Shown here: positions 1-19,689 of the stretch, piece by piece
How the letters are laid out: each line of letters starts with the position of its first letter
Numbering within the stretch: position 1 is the first letter of the stretch
Source of the DNA: Cristatella mucedo
Taxonomy: Eukaryota > Bryozoa > Phylactolaemata > Cristatellidae
NCBI GenBank assembly: GCA_009760855.2
Contig: WPIO01000108.1
Location: 110,001-174,000 of the forward strand
Direction of reading: 5' to 3'
DNA length: 64,000 bases
The notes under the pieces: model-generated
Told to the model about the DNA's origin: nothing
The model's database searches: none
Seen by the model: the letters and a program-made list of their open reading frames with translations, nothing else
Made by a program: the position numbers and the translations under genes

Positions 1-355
<355 letters not shown>

Positions 356-460
356 AGGTAACCACGGTGCCAGGCAAGCTCCGAACTCGCTGATGAGCGA
401 CGTGGCCACCGCGACCGAGACCGCCACAGTGCCCACCAAGGCCGGAGCTGCGTCACTTAC

Positions 461-815
461 AGGTAGGCCATAATGCATCGCTTGTTCCGGCCGAGAGCGG
501 CATGTCGAACGCACAAGCCGGGCAGGAACTTGGACTGGCCGGTCTCCTCGTCCTCCTCATCCTCGTCTTCTGCGGCCATCGCCGCGCTGCAGTGACACAA
601 AGAACGAATGGGTGCGAAGAGCGGCGATGAGCACGATGCGATGAGTTGATGCGATGAGACGATGCACTGATGATGCAAAGAGCGGCAATGAGGCAGATTC
701 GAGCATGTATTTCAAACGAGTTTGAGCACCAGCACTGACAAGCACGTGCAGCCGGCAGAAACACGGCATGACCACGGTAAAGATGCAGAGAGAGAGAGAG
801 AGAGAGAGTGAGGGA

Positions 816-867
<52 letters not shown>

Positions 868-2104
868 AAGAGGGGAGAGAGAGAGAGAGAGATGAATGGG
901 CTGCTGCCACGCGTGCCTGCCTGCCGGAACTACTCGAGCCAAGCACGAATCGGCTGGGCCAGCGAGTCGACCGTGCCCAAGCGACTTTGCATAAGCTGCA
1001 AGGCCACAGCTGACGATTTCAGTAAAGGTAGCGAAGACAACTCAATGACGGTGCAACTGTCAAGCTCCTTAGCACTGGCTCTGCTCCACTCGGTAGCAGC
1101 ATCGAGGCGGGGCAGGAACGAGGCTGACTAACCAAGCCCACCAGTCTGTACCAGGACTGTACTGACCTCTAAGTTTCTCATCTCTTCCCATTTTTATTAT
1201 AATAATATATTATTAGTATTATATTATTTATTATTATTACATTTTTATTATTCTCCTTCAGAATCAGGTCACTCTCTCGATTCGCATCCCACAGCATCAA
1301 GCTGCTGTCTAATTGTGGCTGGATAGCTGGCTGCTGTCTTATGGACAGGAGCTTAACTCTGCCACGGCTCTTAATCACTAGAAGCACAACTACTGGGGCA
1401 GGATGAACGACCTTACGGGGTGAAACAGCTTATCTCTAAACTAAGCAGCTTCATTCATTCATTGCTTAAGCCAAGTACGATCAGGCTCACATTTATTGTC
1501 GCTATTCGTCATGCTCACAGACGATAGAGATAACAATACTATTAAAATTATAAAAAGAATGCAATTGATAAAGCACCCTCAGAGAACTCAATCTCTTTCT
1601 AGGCACTTTCCACTTGCTGCAAACAAAGCATGATCGAATGTTTAGTAGTAGCATGCTCAACATTAGTTATGATCAACGATAGTTGATTACCATTTAGTTA
1701 ATGAAGAGCAGTTTACAAATTTAATTTTGTAATTTAATTTAGTTAATTTAAAAGTTAATTAAGTTAATGAAAAGCAAGCCGAGTCCCGTATAGGCCAGCG
1801 GGCGACATTACGCAATTACAGCATGCACAAGAAAAAGAGTGTTGTTGCTTCCTACGCTGCTACGTCTCAACGTGGCTCAACGCTCCATTTCAGGGCGTTT
1901 GAACTTCAGGCGTTTGAATCACACTCAAAATCGTCGAACGTTGCGAGTTATGCGAGCATCACAACACCTTGCCATACAATACAATACCTTGCCAATCTCA
2001 GTGAGTTTCAAAGGCAGGGTAAAGGCTGCTTGTCGCAGCCATGCCATCGCTCGAGACAGAAATTGAGATTGAGCACATTAAAGAAAAGTGAGACAGAGAC
2101 GGAC

Positions 2105-2169
<65 letters not shown>

Positions 2170-3113
2170 TAGAGAGAGAGATAGAGAGGGGAGGGAGATT
2201 CAGACAGCAAAACGAGACAGACATACAGTGGCGAACGGAACTGGCGCCGGGCAAAAAGACCGGCAACCTCCGAACGGGTGACACCGGTGGGCATCAACGG
2301 AAAGGGGGGTTCACAACAACAATGGGGGAAACGCGGCGACGGACGGCATAAGACGCATCGCGGCTCTCATGTCCGCATCGACGCCGCCGCCGCCGCCGCT
2401 GCTGTGCACACTAGCGACGAGCTGCTGCGGCCACGCTAAGCCACGCCGCCGCCGGTGCCGCCGCCCCCCGAAAGCCAGCCTCGTCCACCGGCGCACGTTC
2501 GGATGCCACTTACACGTCCGCTCGATTCTGTTCGAACAAGGCCCGCATCTCTTCCAGCACGCCGCGAAGTGCCTCGTCCTGCAAAGCCACGAGATTAGCG
2601 CCGTTAGGTGCGCGGCGGCGGCGGAGGCGGCGGGTAGCAGCAGAAATGAGAGACCGAGAACGACGGACGGACGGACGGCCAACGACGGCCGGTGGGCCGC
2701 CGTTGGCCGACCGGAAGCGCAGCCACAGCGTCGACGCTCGCGAGTGACACTCCGCGCGTCGCGCGCGCGCTCTCTCGGGACGCGTCGCGCAAAGGCCAGA
2801 GTGAAGAGCGGGAGAAGGTCAACAGGGCGACCGACGAAGCGCGTCGGTGCGCCTTTTCTGAACGACAGCGGTGGGCTCGAGCCGGGGCACCTCCGGTACG
2901 TACGCCCTTCGCATCCCAACTGCCGGGGCGGCGCGCGCGCGCGTCGCGCGTTCGCCCGCCAAAATGAAGGCCGCTCAAAGTGCGCGCTCGCTCTCGACAC
3001 TTCTAGGAAAAAACGCGCTCCCGGCGACTCACGTTGAATGGCGGCAGGCTGCCGTCGCCGCGACCGAATCGCTGCATCTCCTTGACGAGCTCGTAGCACC
3101 TCTCGGCCAGCAT
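461..3113 (-). CDS. GINS1: GINS complex subunit 1 (PSF1), N-terminal part, three exons, continues past left edge
   Basis: GINS1 is one of four subunits of the GINS ring that binds Cdc45 and MCM2-7 to form the replicative helicase in the nucleus. On the minus strand I see three coding exons: 3113-3033 (27 codons, from ATG), 2578-2514 and 586-461. The splice phases agree (0, 2, 2), the donors are GTGAGT, GTAAGT and GTAAGT, and both acceptors end in TGCAG. The roughly 90 residues match the alpha-helical A-domain of animal PSF1: [10 protein letters not shown] near the start, [21 protein letters not shown], and [16 protein letters not shown] at the end. An acidic stretch ([13 protein letters not shown]) sits in the loop before the RHAAL segment, a part that is variable in the family. 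The rest of the A-domain and the B-domain lie beyond base 1. Introns hold (AG)n tracts and a LINE fragment. Identification is firm; exact splice sites are inferred. Confidence 0.93.
788..893. repeat. (AG)n microsatellite
   Basis: About 105 bp of AG repeat with a few GGAGGAAG interruptions, in GINS1 intron 2. Confidence 0.95.
1192..1800. other. AT-rich GINS1 intron sequence
   Basis: Low-complexity ATT/TTA-rich stretches near 1192-1255 and 1700-1770 flank the LINE fragment. I see no exon or other supported feature here. Confidence 0.6.
1559..1680 (-). mobile_element. L2-like LINE 3'-end fragment
   Basis: Carries the 3' tail block that recurs at least ten times in this window: AGAGAACTCAATCTCTTTCT followed by AGGC-CTTT-C and TTGCTGCAAA, read as the complement of the element. 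Only the terminal ~120 bp remain. Confidence 0.75.
2105..2190. repeat. (AG)n microsatellite
   Basis: About 60 bp of pure AG repeat followed by GATA-interrupted AG, in GINS1 intron 2. Confidence 0.95.
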
Positions 3114-3397
3114 TTCCCGCCGTTAAGTTCAAGGCCGTTTATTTCGTGACGTCACGGGGCGTCCAATCGGCATCGGTCGGAGGGGGGCGTGACGAGCGCT
3201 CGATAAATAGGCGGGCATTCGCGCGTGAGCTTGTCTGCGGAGTGGTCGCTCGTAAGCGGCGGCCGCCCTCCTCTGTCAGCGCGTCGCGCGTCATTTGCGC
3301 GGCGGCGGGCGCAGCCTCCGGACGGCGGCAGCGCTCCGGAGCGTGCGCGGCGTGTGCACCTCCCGCGTACGGTGGCCGCGGTTCGCGTCATTCGGCC
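3114..3397. promoter_or_regulatory. Bidirectional CpG-rich promoter between GINS1 and RHOU
   Basis: Only 284 bp separate the divergent start codons of GINS1 (3113, minus) and the Rho GTPase (3398, plus). The interval holds a perfect CRE palindrome TGACGTCA (3147-3154), a CCAAT box (3163-3167) and a TATA-like GATAAATAGG (3202-3210) oriented for the plus-strand gene, all in GC-rich, CpG-rich sequence. A plus-strand start near 3230-3240 would leave a 5' UTR of about 160 nt. Motifs are seen directly; their function is inferred. Confidence 0.7.
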
Positions 3398-10794
<7,397 letters not shown>

Positions 10795-10808
10795 GCTGCA
10801 GCCGCGTC

Positions 10809-10878
10809 AAGGAAAGGAAGAGCTCTTCCTAGCGCGGCTTCCTTTCCTTCGGCGAGGAAGAGCTCTTCCTCGCCGAAG
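10809..10878. promoter_or_regulatory. Nested palindromes at the start of the RHOU 3' UTR
   Basis: A perfect 32-bp palindrome (10847-10878, core GAGGAAGAGCTCTTCCTC) follows a 16-bp palindrome with the same core (10815-10830). AAGGAAAGGAAG (10809-10820) and CTTCCTTTCCTT (10838-10849) are also inverted copies. In RNA these would form strong, mutually exclusive hairpins 15-85 nt after the stop codon. Confidence 0.7.
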
Positions 10879-11292
10879 CCGCCGCTGCTCACACTCGCCG
10901 TCATCGCGGCCAAGGACATGGACCAAGAATGCCGCGAGAATCCCGCGAGAACCGCCGCCGAGTCATCCTCTCGAGCAGGCGGCACGGAAGCGGGGCGCCC
11001 GAGCGACCTGGACGACGGTGACCTATCCCGTCGCCTTAGGCCGCTAAGGTCGTCGTTGCTGGCCATCGAGTTTCCGGTGGCGAGCCGTCGTCGACGCCTC
11101 GCGGAGCGATCGCGGTCTGGTGTCAGTCAAAGGGTCAGTCAGCCCGGCCGTCGCTGTTCCTTTTTGTAGCCGCCGTTTGCAGCGGCCTCGCCTACGCAAT
11201 CCGAAGACTTCCGCTCGACTTCCTGCCGCGACCCAGCTGCTGGCGCCGAAAGCGATTTTTGTCGGCGCAATTGGGAATTGTGGGGGGATGAG

Positions 11293-11298
11293 AATAAA
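11293..11298 (+). terminator. Candidate RHOU polyadenylation signal
   Basis: The first canonical AATAAA after the RHOU stop codon, giving a 3' UTR of about 500 nt. No downstream GU-rich element was verified. Confidence 0.5.
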
Positions 11299-11524
11299 TC
11301 ACGTAGCAAATATACGATCCACGCACACCTCTTCGCCGCGAATATAGAACGTCGCTGGCTCCTGAGCAACGCGACGCGACGCTCCTGGAGGGTTACCCGC
11401 CAGCGCCACGATATCCGGCGGCCGGCCTGCCAGCTGCTTACGGCGTTTTATTTGCGTTTTCTAAAGGCGACATCTAAAGAATTTATTTTATAAATTCATT
11501 TCTAAAGGCGACATCCGACGCGAA

Positions 11525-11571
11525 TCGCTGCCGACTCGACGGCCGCGTCGCCGGCGTCGAGTCGGCAGCGA
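11525..11571. repeat. 17-bp inverted repeat with 13-nt spacer
   Basis: TCGCTGCCGACTCGACG (11525-11541) is perfectly inverted at 11555-11571. It follows a direct repeat of TTCTAAAGGCGACATC on either side of an AT-rich run (about 11459-11516). Confidence 0.8.
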
Positions 11572-12509
11572 CTCCGCCGGCGCGCGACACGCCGACGGAG
11601 GTCCGAGGCGCAGCGTTGCGTTGCCGCCGGCCGCATGATTGCGCGCCACCGCATCGCCGTCGTCGTTCGCCGCCGCGACGGACGCGCGAGCCTCCCGCAC
11701 ATCCTCCTTTCTAAGAATAGCGCTGCGAACGCGCATCCACTCGGCGACGTGCCGCGCGAGCGGTGGCTAGCTAGCCGGGATAGCTAGCCGGAATGTCGGG
11801 TCAGAGTCCCAGAGCCAGATCCCAGAGCTCAGAGCGTGCGACGAATGAAGCTCGCTCCGAGCGTCTCAGTAACAGAGTGCGAATCGACTTCATCAACCAG
11901 CTCTGCCAACACTAGTAGCTACGGCTGTCTTAATGCGGCATTGCCTATCCTCATTTGCTGCCAAGCAGCGTCGCGTGCTAGGCACCCGTAGGTAACCTGC
12001 TAACCTGTAGTCTCCAAATAGTCTTGAGGGCGGCTTGCAAGTGCGCAAGTTGTCGCGCCGGCGCTCGCCTCAGCTCCGAGAAGCGAAAGTCGTGCGCGAG
12101 CGGCTAAGACGGCGCGAAGCAAAGAAAGATAAGGCTGCCGATCGACGACGATCGACGAGCCTCGCTCGCTCGCGCGCCGGCGGCGGCGGAAGAGCGTCGG
12201 CTGCTCGCAGTCGCCCCGCTAGCGCCGGCCTGTTGCACGACGGGATCGCCCGACGCACGGCTACCGACGACGCGGGTCACGACCACGCGCCGTCGGCCGC
12301 GGCTTCGGTAGCCAGGCAACCGCTGGGCTAGTGAGGTCCGGATCGATCGAGCGGCGGCGGCGGCGGCGGACCCTTCGAAACCTCTCGAGGACGCGCGCTC
12401 GCGACCTTCGGCGCCAAACGGACGGTCGGTCGGCCGAACGCGGAGCGCTCCCTGGCGGCGTCCACGCCCCGATGAGTTCGTCAGGGTGCCAGGACGCCGG
12501 CGGCTCGAA

Positions 12510-12860
12510 CTAAAGGGGACCGGCCACCGCGGACGGCGACGCTGACGTGCGCCTCGGCGCTGCGTGCGCTGCATGCGCCGGCCGGTCCTGCGCCGGTCGC
12601 TCGTGCAATGCGGCAGGAGCGACAGCTCGCTGTCGCTTCCAGAATCCTTTTGTAGCGCGACGGCTGAGCCTCCGGTTCTCGCCGCTGCGCTCTTCGTCAT
12701 CCGGGAGAGGCGGTAGAGTCATGATGCAAGCGTCGTTCGCCGTGGCGAACGTCGTTCGACATTCTGGTTCGCCGTTCCAGCGTTCTAGCATCTCGATAGG
12801 CAGCTTATTGGACAAACGCCACTTCGCGCCGACTGACCAAACTTCAGACCTCTGACTACA
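12510..12860 (-). CDS. Hypothetical minus-strand coding-like exon
   Basis: I do not recognise this. An open frame follows a plausible acceptor (TTTTTTTGTAG in the complement, near 12855) and reads EVWSVGAKWRLSNKLPIEML, then a segment with LPPLPDDEERSGEN, ending at a stop at 12510-12512. Codon third positions are G/C-rich as in the real genes here, and the frame is non-repetitive. A second minus-strand frame across 12104-12700 is also open, so chance in GC-rich DNA is a real alternative. The tRNA gene begins 60 bp away. No upstream exon was found. Confidence 0.25.
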   Translation of the reverse strand, partial: CSQRSEVWSVGAKWRLSNKLPIEMLERWNGEPECRTTFATANDACIMTLPPLPDDEERSGENRRLSRRATKGFWKRQRAVAPAALHERPAQDRPAHAAHAAPRRTSASPSAVAGPL

Positions 12861-12919
12861 AAAAAAATGCATTTGGTAAGCAATTATTGGAAACATCTTA
12901 TCGCGATTCTTCTCGTAGC

Positions 12920-12992
12920 GCCCGGCTAGCTCAGTCGGTAGAGCATGAGACTCTTAATCTCAGGGTCGTGGGTTCGAGCCCCACGTTGGGCG
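12920..12992 (+). tRNA. tRNA-Lys (anticodon CTT)
   Basis: A complete 73-nt cloverleaf. The acceptor stem is GCCCGGC/GTTGGGC (with G-T pairs), followed by a D-arm, anticodon stem TGAGA/TCTCA with loop CTCTTAA (anticodon CTT), a variable region and T-arm GTGGG-TTCGAGC-CCCAC. Internal promoter boxes A and B are intact, and a TTTT Pol III terminator follows at 12999-13002. The sequence is identical to the copy at 17271-17343. Confidence 0.96.
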
Positions 12993-13002
12993 AATGATTT
13001 TA

Positions 13003-15700
13003 CTATTTCTACATTTCAGGCTTCCGCATCCGCGTTGTCACAACTGCACAATGAGTGGTTGATAACGGGAATAATGAGGCAGAAATTTAAATATTAAAAT
13101 ATTTAAAATATAAATTTATTTAAAATATTTTAACAAATCACTGCCCCTTAGCCGTAGGAGCCCTGCCCTGCCGGGGATCCTTCCGGTTCAGGAACAGGGA
13201 CCACATGGCTTCCGACTCGGAACTGTCGAACGAGACGCACATCCGCCGCAATGCCGCCCGTTCCTGGGGCAAAGAACTGTATCTCTCTGTATTCACGCGC
13301 TTTACAACTCGATGCGAGAGAATTAATAGCCTATAGATAGCTATCTATTTGCTATTGTTATGCATTGGCGATTGCTTCTCTTGCATCGATTATATAGACA
13401 ATACAATAAAAAGCTAGCTATCTTGCACGGGAAGAATGCAAAAGCACACAGCTGCTTCTGCTAAAGCTGCGTTTACACGAGCGACTTTCCTCCTCCTAAA
13501 ATCTGTTACATCGATTCCCCCCCCCCGGTTTAGCTACTGGTGTTCACCACATTTTTTTGGGAGAAGGGGAGACTCTCACGAAGGAGAATCTGTTTCTACT
13601 TTGTGGCTCCTTCTTGGGATCAGCCGACCAATCAAAACCCTAGGGTTCATCGGGTACACACAGCTGCCAAAATAAAAACGGCTGACGTTCGTGGGCTCGA
13701 GTTCTATTGAGGCGTTCAGAGCGAGTGTCCTCGAACTTACGCGTGATGGTTACGCATTGTAGCGTAGGCGCACATCTTTTTCTTCATAGAAGACGCCGTG
13801 CGACTGTTAAAGAAATCCACCAGCAAACCCTTAACGGCGCTCATTACTTTGTACTGCGAACTTTCCGGAAAAAGCTTTTTTATACTGGTTACTTGCCTTT
13901 TATTCATATTCTTCTCATACTACTCTACAATTATGATTGCAGCGGTGAACTCGACTTCGCTGGCGATGGCTTGGCGTCTTTCCGGGGAGATCCTCTTTCA
14001 TACCCGCCTAACGGATTAGAGCGCGGGTTGTGGGCAGGACTAAATCGGCCATCAAATCTCTCGTGTAAACGTAGTAACTAGGAGAAAAGTTTGACGTGTA
14101 AGCGTAGCTTTAGACAAGCATGAACAACTCACTCACGCCGCTGGTTAATTGGACAACCGGTTAGCAGAACTCACCCAATCGCGGAAAAGGTGAGCAGAGG
14201 AAGAAACAGGTGGTGACTTGCAATGTACATGTCGCTATCTCCCCTAGCCGTCACGACGTTCGCAGTTTCATAGCGCGAAACAGTACAAAAGGACGATTCA
14301 CTCAGACAGACACAGACAGACAGACAGAGCAAAGGCTGGGGCTGGGCTGGGCGTTCCCATGCCACGCCCACGTCATTTTCCGTGGCGGTGGGGGAAATGA
14401 CGTGGGCGTTCGGCTTCTTCTTTTTTTTGAATGTCGTCAAATGAGGCGATGACGTCGATGTGCGCGTCGGTGGCGGCGAGTTCCGAGCATTGGGAGTGTT
14501 GCAACTGAAGGTGCAGTCTCGGAGGAATTCAAATTTCGTCAGATGGTCTCTCTCCCTCGCTCTCTTTCTCTGTCTCTTTCTCTGTCTCTCTCTGTCTCTC
14601 TGTCTGTCTCTCTCTGTCTCTCCCTCTCTCTCTCTCTCTCTCACACCTCTCTCTGTTTTTCGACACAGCCGATTCAACGTCGTTTCGTTCGGCTCGGCGG
14701 GCGCTCGAAGCCGATCGCTGCCAAGCTGATCGCTGCGAGCGAGCGCGTGACGGCAGGCGCGAAGGCGCGTCCGGCCGATCCGGCCATTCGTCGCAGATCG
14801 CCGCCGCAGCGCGGAATCGGTCCGCCGCCGCCGCCGACCGCGACTCGCGGCCACCAGATTGCCGCCAAAGTCTGTTGCCGAGTTCCCGGGGTTATAGGCT
14901 AGTTCCCGCCAAACCCCGCCATACTCCGGCCACGCTGCCGCTCGCCATGCCGCTGAGCTAGGGTAAGACGAGCGGCCGTCAGGTTAAACCTCTTTATAAT
15001 AACGCATGCGCCAACAACAACAGGGGAACTAAACAAGCCTTCGGGGAGGGTCCTAAAGAAAGTACGCTATAGGGGCGCAAGATGACGCAGCAAGCGCGAA
15101 CAAAGGTGTTAGTTGGTCAGTCGACTTCCACCGTCACACCGTCGCAGGCCTCCGCCCCACCAGTACAAGCGTACACCGTACAAGAACCGGCTAGCTGAGT
15201 ATTCTGGGATAGACGTAGCAGACGTCCACAACAGTCGAGAGCTTCCGCCGAAAGAGGCCAACACAAGGGGGGGGGGGTCACGAACACGCTACACGGGGAA
15301 CGCGGAATATACAAATCACAACAACGAGCGTGCTATCCAGCTCCGCTCGGGCCTTGGGTACTTGACGCCTTGTGTGCGTGGCCGCATCGCCGGAGCACGC
15401 CTGCAACCATCCAGGTGCATAACTCGGCTAGACCGGGAGCCTCCAACTACACGACTCGGCCAACTTCTCCTACCCAAGAGCCCCGGTGACCTCACGTCAC
15501 CGCACCTGCCCTAGGTCCGACCCCGGCCTAGCCGGTGACCCTTTACAGACGCCCGGTCCCAGCCAACCGAACCTAGACTGGGTACACGTCTTCCGTTGGG
15601 CCGCCGCTACCCATATCCAGAATGAGGCCGTCGAAGCGAGCGATCTAGGTACCGGCTGCGCCCTGGGACGACGGCGGTGGCGGCTTTCGGTGCGCAGCTC
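13003..15700. other. Intergenic stretch, no supported gene
   Basis: Contains AT-rich sequence near 13080-13140, a short non-repetitive block at 13140-13280 that is open on both strands (MASDSELSNETHIRRNAARS on plus), a cryptic (CT)n tract at 14544-14650, and a CpG-rich block at 14680-14960. I cannot connect these into a gene. Confidence 0.5.
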
Positions 15701-15705
15701 GGCAA

Positions 15706-16533
<828 letters not shown>

Positions 16534-16867
16534 GAACGTCAAGAGAAATAGTAGTACAAGACAAAGATGGCTGCGCAGCTCATCCGATCGATAGCGAACG
16601 AGTTGCAGGGTGGGCGAAGATGGCGAGGCGTGGGCAGCACATAAGAGCTCGTGAAGTCTTGAGCTTACTAAGCTATATACTTAGCTCCGCCACTCCGCCA
16701 CTGGCCGATCGAACACTTAGCAGAGGCGAGGTTGTAAGCATTGTGTAATTTCAGACTGAATGCTTACGCTCCAGTCCAGATGTGGACGCCGGAGTGTGGA
16801 CTGAAAGTTATAGATCTCGTAGATTCTAGTGAAATCTGGTCAACACTCGGCTACTGTGCGCTCGCTG

Positions 16868-16872
16868 AGAGC

Positions 16873-16903
<31 letters not shown>

Positions 16904-16976
16904 GGAGAGAGGGACAAACAGACAGACAGGCAGACAGAGACAGACAGACAGACAGACAGAGACAGACAGAGACGGA
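16868..16976. repeat. (AG)n then (GACA)n repeat
   Basis: A short AG tract passes into GACAGACAGACA-type repeat with GAGACAGA interruptions. Confidence 0.9.
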
Positions 16977-17270
16977 CCAACGGTTGAAAGCAAAATCACC
17001 CAAACCGAGCACCACTGTTCCATTTTCCTGTACTGAACTTATCGACGCAATTTTTCGAACTTACGAATTGGTTCATACGGCCACGCCCTTGTTAAGAAAA
17101 ATGTTCAGTCAGGCAATGTCGAGCCACAGCAAACGCTGCAGAACAGAAAGGGAGCCTGTAGCGTCGCAAGGCAACATCATTCTTTATATTCAAACAATCT
17201 CGAAATAGCGGGCTTGCCTGCTGACCTGGGTATCGTAACAAATTTACGTCTAACAGGCATTTTACAAGGT

Positions 17271-17343
17271 GCCCGGCTAGCTCAGTCGGTAGAGCATGAG
17301 ACTCTTAATCTCAGGGTCGTGGGTTCGAGCCCCACGTTGGGCG
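17271..17343 (+). tRNA. tRNA-Lys (anticodon CTT), second copy
   Basis: Identical over all 73 nt to the gene at 12920-12992, with the same strand and orientation, 4.35 kb downstream. A TTTTTT terminator follows at 17347-17352. Flanking sequences differ from those of the first copy, so this is not a recent large duplication. Both look functional. Confidence 0.96.
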
Positions 17344-17359
17344 AGGATTTTTTGCTGCT

Positions 17360-18880
17360 CTACATCGCGGCAGCCGCCAGTGCGGGCCTCGCCCCTTCGA
17401 GACACTTCGGAGCGTCGCCAAGAGCGAAGAAGCGTAGGTACGAAGGAAGGACGGACGGGAGGTAGCAGCCGGTGGTGGACACTGTATGGTTCTTGTTTCT
17501 TGGTTATGCCGACGCGCTGCACGCCGCACGTGCCGCCATGACCCTCCAGCAGCACGTCGCAGCACGATCGTCGTCAATTCGACGGTCGTGCAGGCAGGCC
17601 GGCGGCGGTCAGTCGATGGGCACGCAGTCAGGCAGGCAGCCGGACGGCGCCGGCGGCGGGCCTTTACTTGGGCCGCAATCGGAGAGAGCGCTGGGCGGCG
17701 GACGGCCAAAGGGAACTGCCCTTTAGTAAAGAAACCGCCGCACGCGACGACGGCACACGCGCCGAGCGGCGACACCGCCGCGCGGCGCGCGTGCGCTCGC
17801 GAGGATCGTCTGCCGCCGAACGATCGATGCGTTCGCGAGCGCGAGCTCTCTCTCCTCGCGTGCATTGTCAGCGCGCAGCGAGGCGACTAGATTCCAATCG
17901 CTTCTTTCCTGCGGCGAGGCAATCGATCCTCCGGATGTACCGAAGCCGTAGCTACGGCGCACGGCATCCGTCTGACCGTTATCGGAGGAGGCGGTAGCAG
18001 CCGTGCTTTGGACAATGGAGCTGATTCGCGCGTAAAAGGACAGAGAGCGCAAGCGCGCTGACTTTCTCGCTCCCGCCGTGGTCGCCTGCGCGGCGGTGGC
18101 GGCCGAGTGCCGCCGCCGTAGGACAGAGGCGCGGCGGCCGCTGCTCTGTCCAGTCGCACAGAGTCGCGGCCGCGCGTGCCGCGATCGCGAGGACCGCAGC
18201 GTTACAAACGCGGGACTTCGGCGCGGGCTCGCGGGAGGGGGACTGCTGCGTGCTGAAGTCCCTAGGACGCGAGCCAGCAGCAGAGCTTCGTCGCGGTGCA
18301 AGTCCGCAAGCCAGCGCTCGCGCGACGACAACAACAACGCCAACGACAACGACGCCAGCGCTCGCGACAAGTAGCGGTGCAGCAGCCGGCGCCTCGCGAA
18401 TCCGCGTGTCGCTAGAGTAGAGAGCGCGTTCTGCCCCGCGATGCATGCACGCACGGAGAGTGCGGCGATGGTGACTTTAAGCGACGGCAGGCAAACAGCG
18501 AAGCGAGCTTGAGGAGACGCATACGCGTCGTCGCGGACGCTCGCAGCGATGAGTGATGAAGCGATGAGCGATGAGCAACGGAAACTTGACAGCTAGCACT
18601 GCGCCGCTTGCAGCGCGTGCTACAGAGGATCGAACGCAGCGGCAGCGTGTGAAGTCACGTGACCTCGGACGCGCCGCGCTAGCTGCGCCTTACCGCCGGG
18701 GTTATCGCCTGGGTCCGGCTTGCTCCTCTCAAATGCCGCCGCCTCCTTCTCGAGGCGCAGACAGTTTCGCAAACTTTCCGATGGTAGATGCAGTGGTTCT
18801 GCACGACGAAGCGAGACGCCGTCATTCGCCAATTTCACTTTGGAAGAATGCTGGCAGATTTCCCTGAGTGGCTACTTTGC
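17360..18880. other. CpG-rich region with chance-open frames, no supported gene
   Basis: GC-rich DNA rich in CGCG and GCGG where several frames on both strands run 80-240 codons. The compositions are Arg/Ala-rich with no recognisable domain, and no frame stands out. It could be a CpG-island promoter of an unseen gene. Confidence 0.4.
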
Positions 18881-18904
18881 CGAATTCTTCGCAAGATTAC
18901 TTTT

Positions 18905-19030
18905 GGGAGGGGGGAGTACATCTGATAGGTGGGCCGGAGCCACAGAATGACCTAAAGGAGAGCGACAGCAAGTCAGCAGCCTTGAAGTCAATGCGCTGCT
19001 GGAGCCGTCGTGCAGGTCGGCGGGAAGTGG
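18905..19030 (-). mobile_element. L2-like LINE internal fragment
   Basis: The complement of this stretch matches the same element's late ORF region as at 22.9-23.05 kb (shared blocks CATCTGATAGGTGGGCCGGA, CCTTGAAGTCAATGCG, GTGCAGGTCGGCGGGAAGTG). Confidence 0.65.
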
Positions 19031-19572
19031 CGACGCGACAATATTAGACAGTCGGATTCCCCTGGTCCGTGCCAGTTTCTAAGTCGGCTGTTGAGTGCCG
19101 GCCGCCCGAGTGCGGGTGCGCAGCCGAGGCTGCGCTCTGCGGCAGGTCCGGGCAGGTCCGGAGAGACGTATCCGTCCCGAGCTCGACTCACCCCGCGCCA
19201 GTCCATACCGCGCCTGCTCCGAAGCCGCCGCCCGATCCGGAAAACCCTTAGAGAGCAGAGGTTTCGGACTACTTTAAGGCCATTTAAGGAGGTCAAGAAG
19301 GCAAAAAAAGTAGTACTAGGCCAGAAAAACCGGTCCCACTCCGCGGGCCCGCCGGAGTGGGCGTGGCCAGAAAAATAAACAAACAGAAAGCCACAACTGA
19401 CGCACAGACGCGCGCGGCAATTATAGGGGTAGACATTTATCACCCACACCCGACCGTGCGCTTCTGTTCATACAAGCGCCTGACATCGGTTCTAAAAATA
19501 AACACGTGGGCAACAGTTTGAACTGCAACCAGTCGTAATGAAGAGGAGCGAAAGTGCAACAATTCAATTACT

Positions 19573-19670
19573 AACCGTTCGATCGTGCTACTTTTGCAGA
19601 AAATGTAAAGTGCCTAGAAAGAGATTGAGTTTTCTCAAGGGTGCTATATCAAATGTATTATTATCATCAT
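19573..19670 (+). mobile_element. L2-like LINE 3' tail fragment
   Basis: Plus-strand tail: TTCGATCGTGCTAC, TTTGCAG, GCCTAGAAAGAGATTGAGTT, then CTATATCAAATGTATTATTA. Confidence 0.75.
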
Positions 19671-19689
19671 ATTTATTAATTAGGCTGGA

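Noticed and set aside
2311-3132. 273-codon minus frame across the GINS1 5' region
   Set aside because: The real GINS1 exons there are in another frame with correct splice sites and clear homology; this frame is GC-rich shadow.
17723-18454. 243-codon minus frame in CpG-rich DNA
   Set aside because: Arg/Ala-rich with no domain and many competing open frames in the same block.
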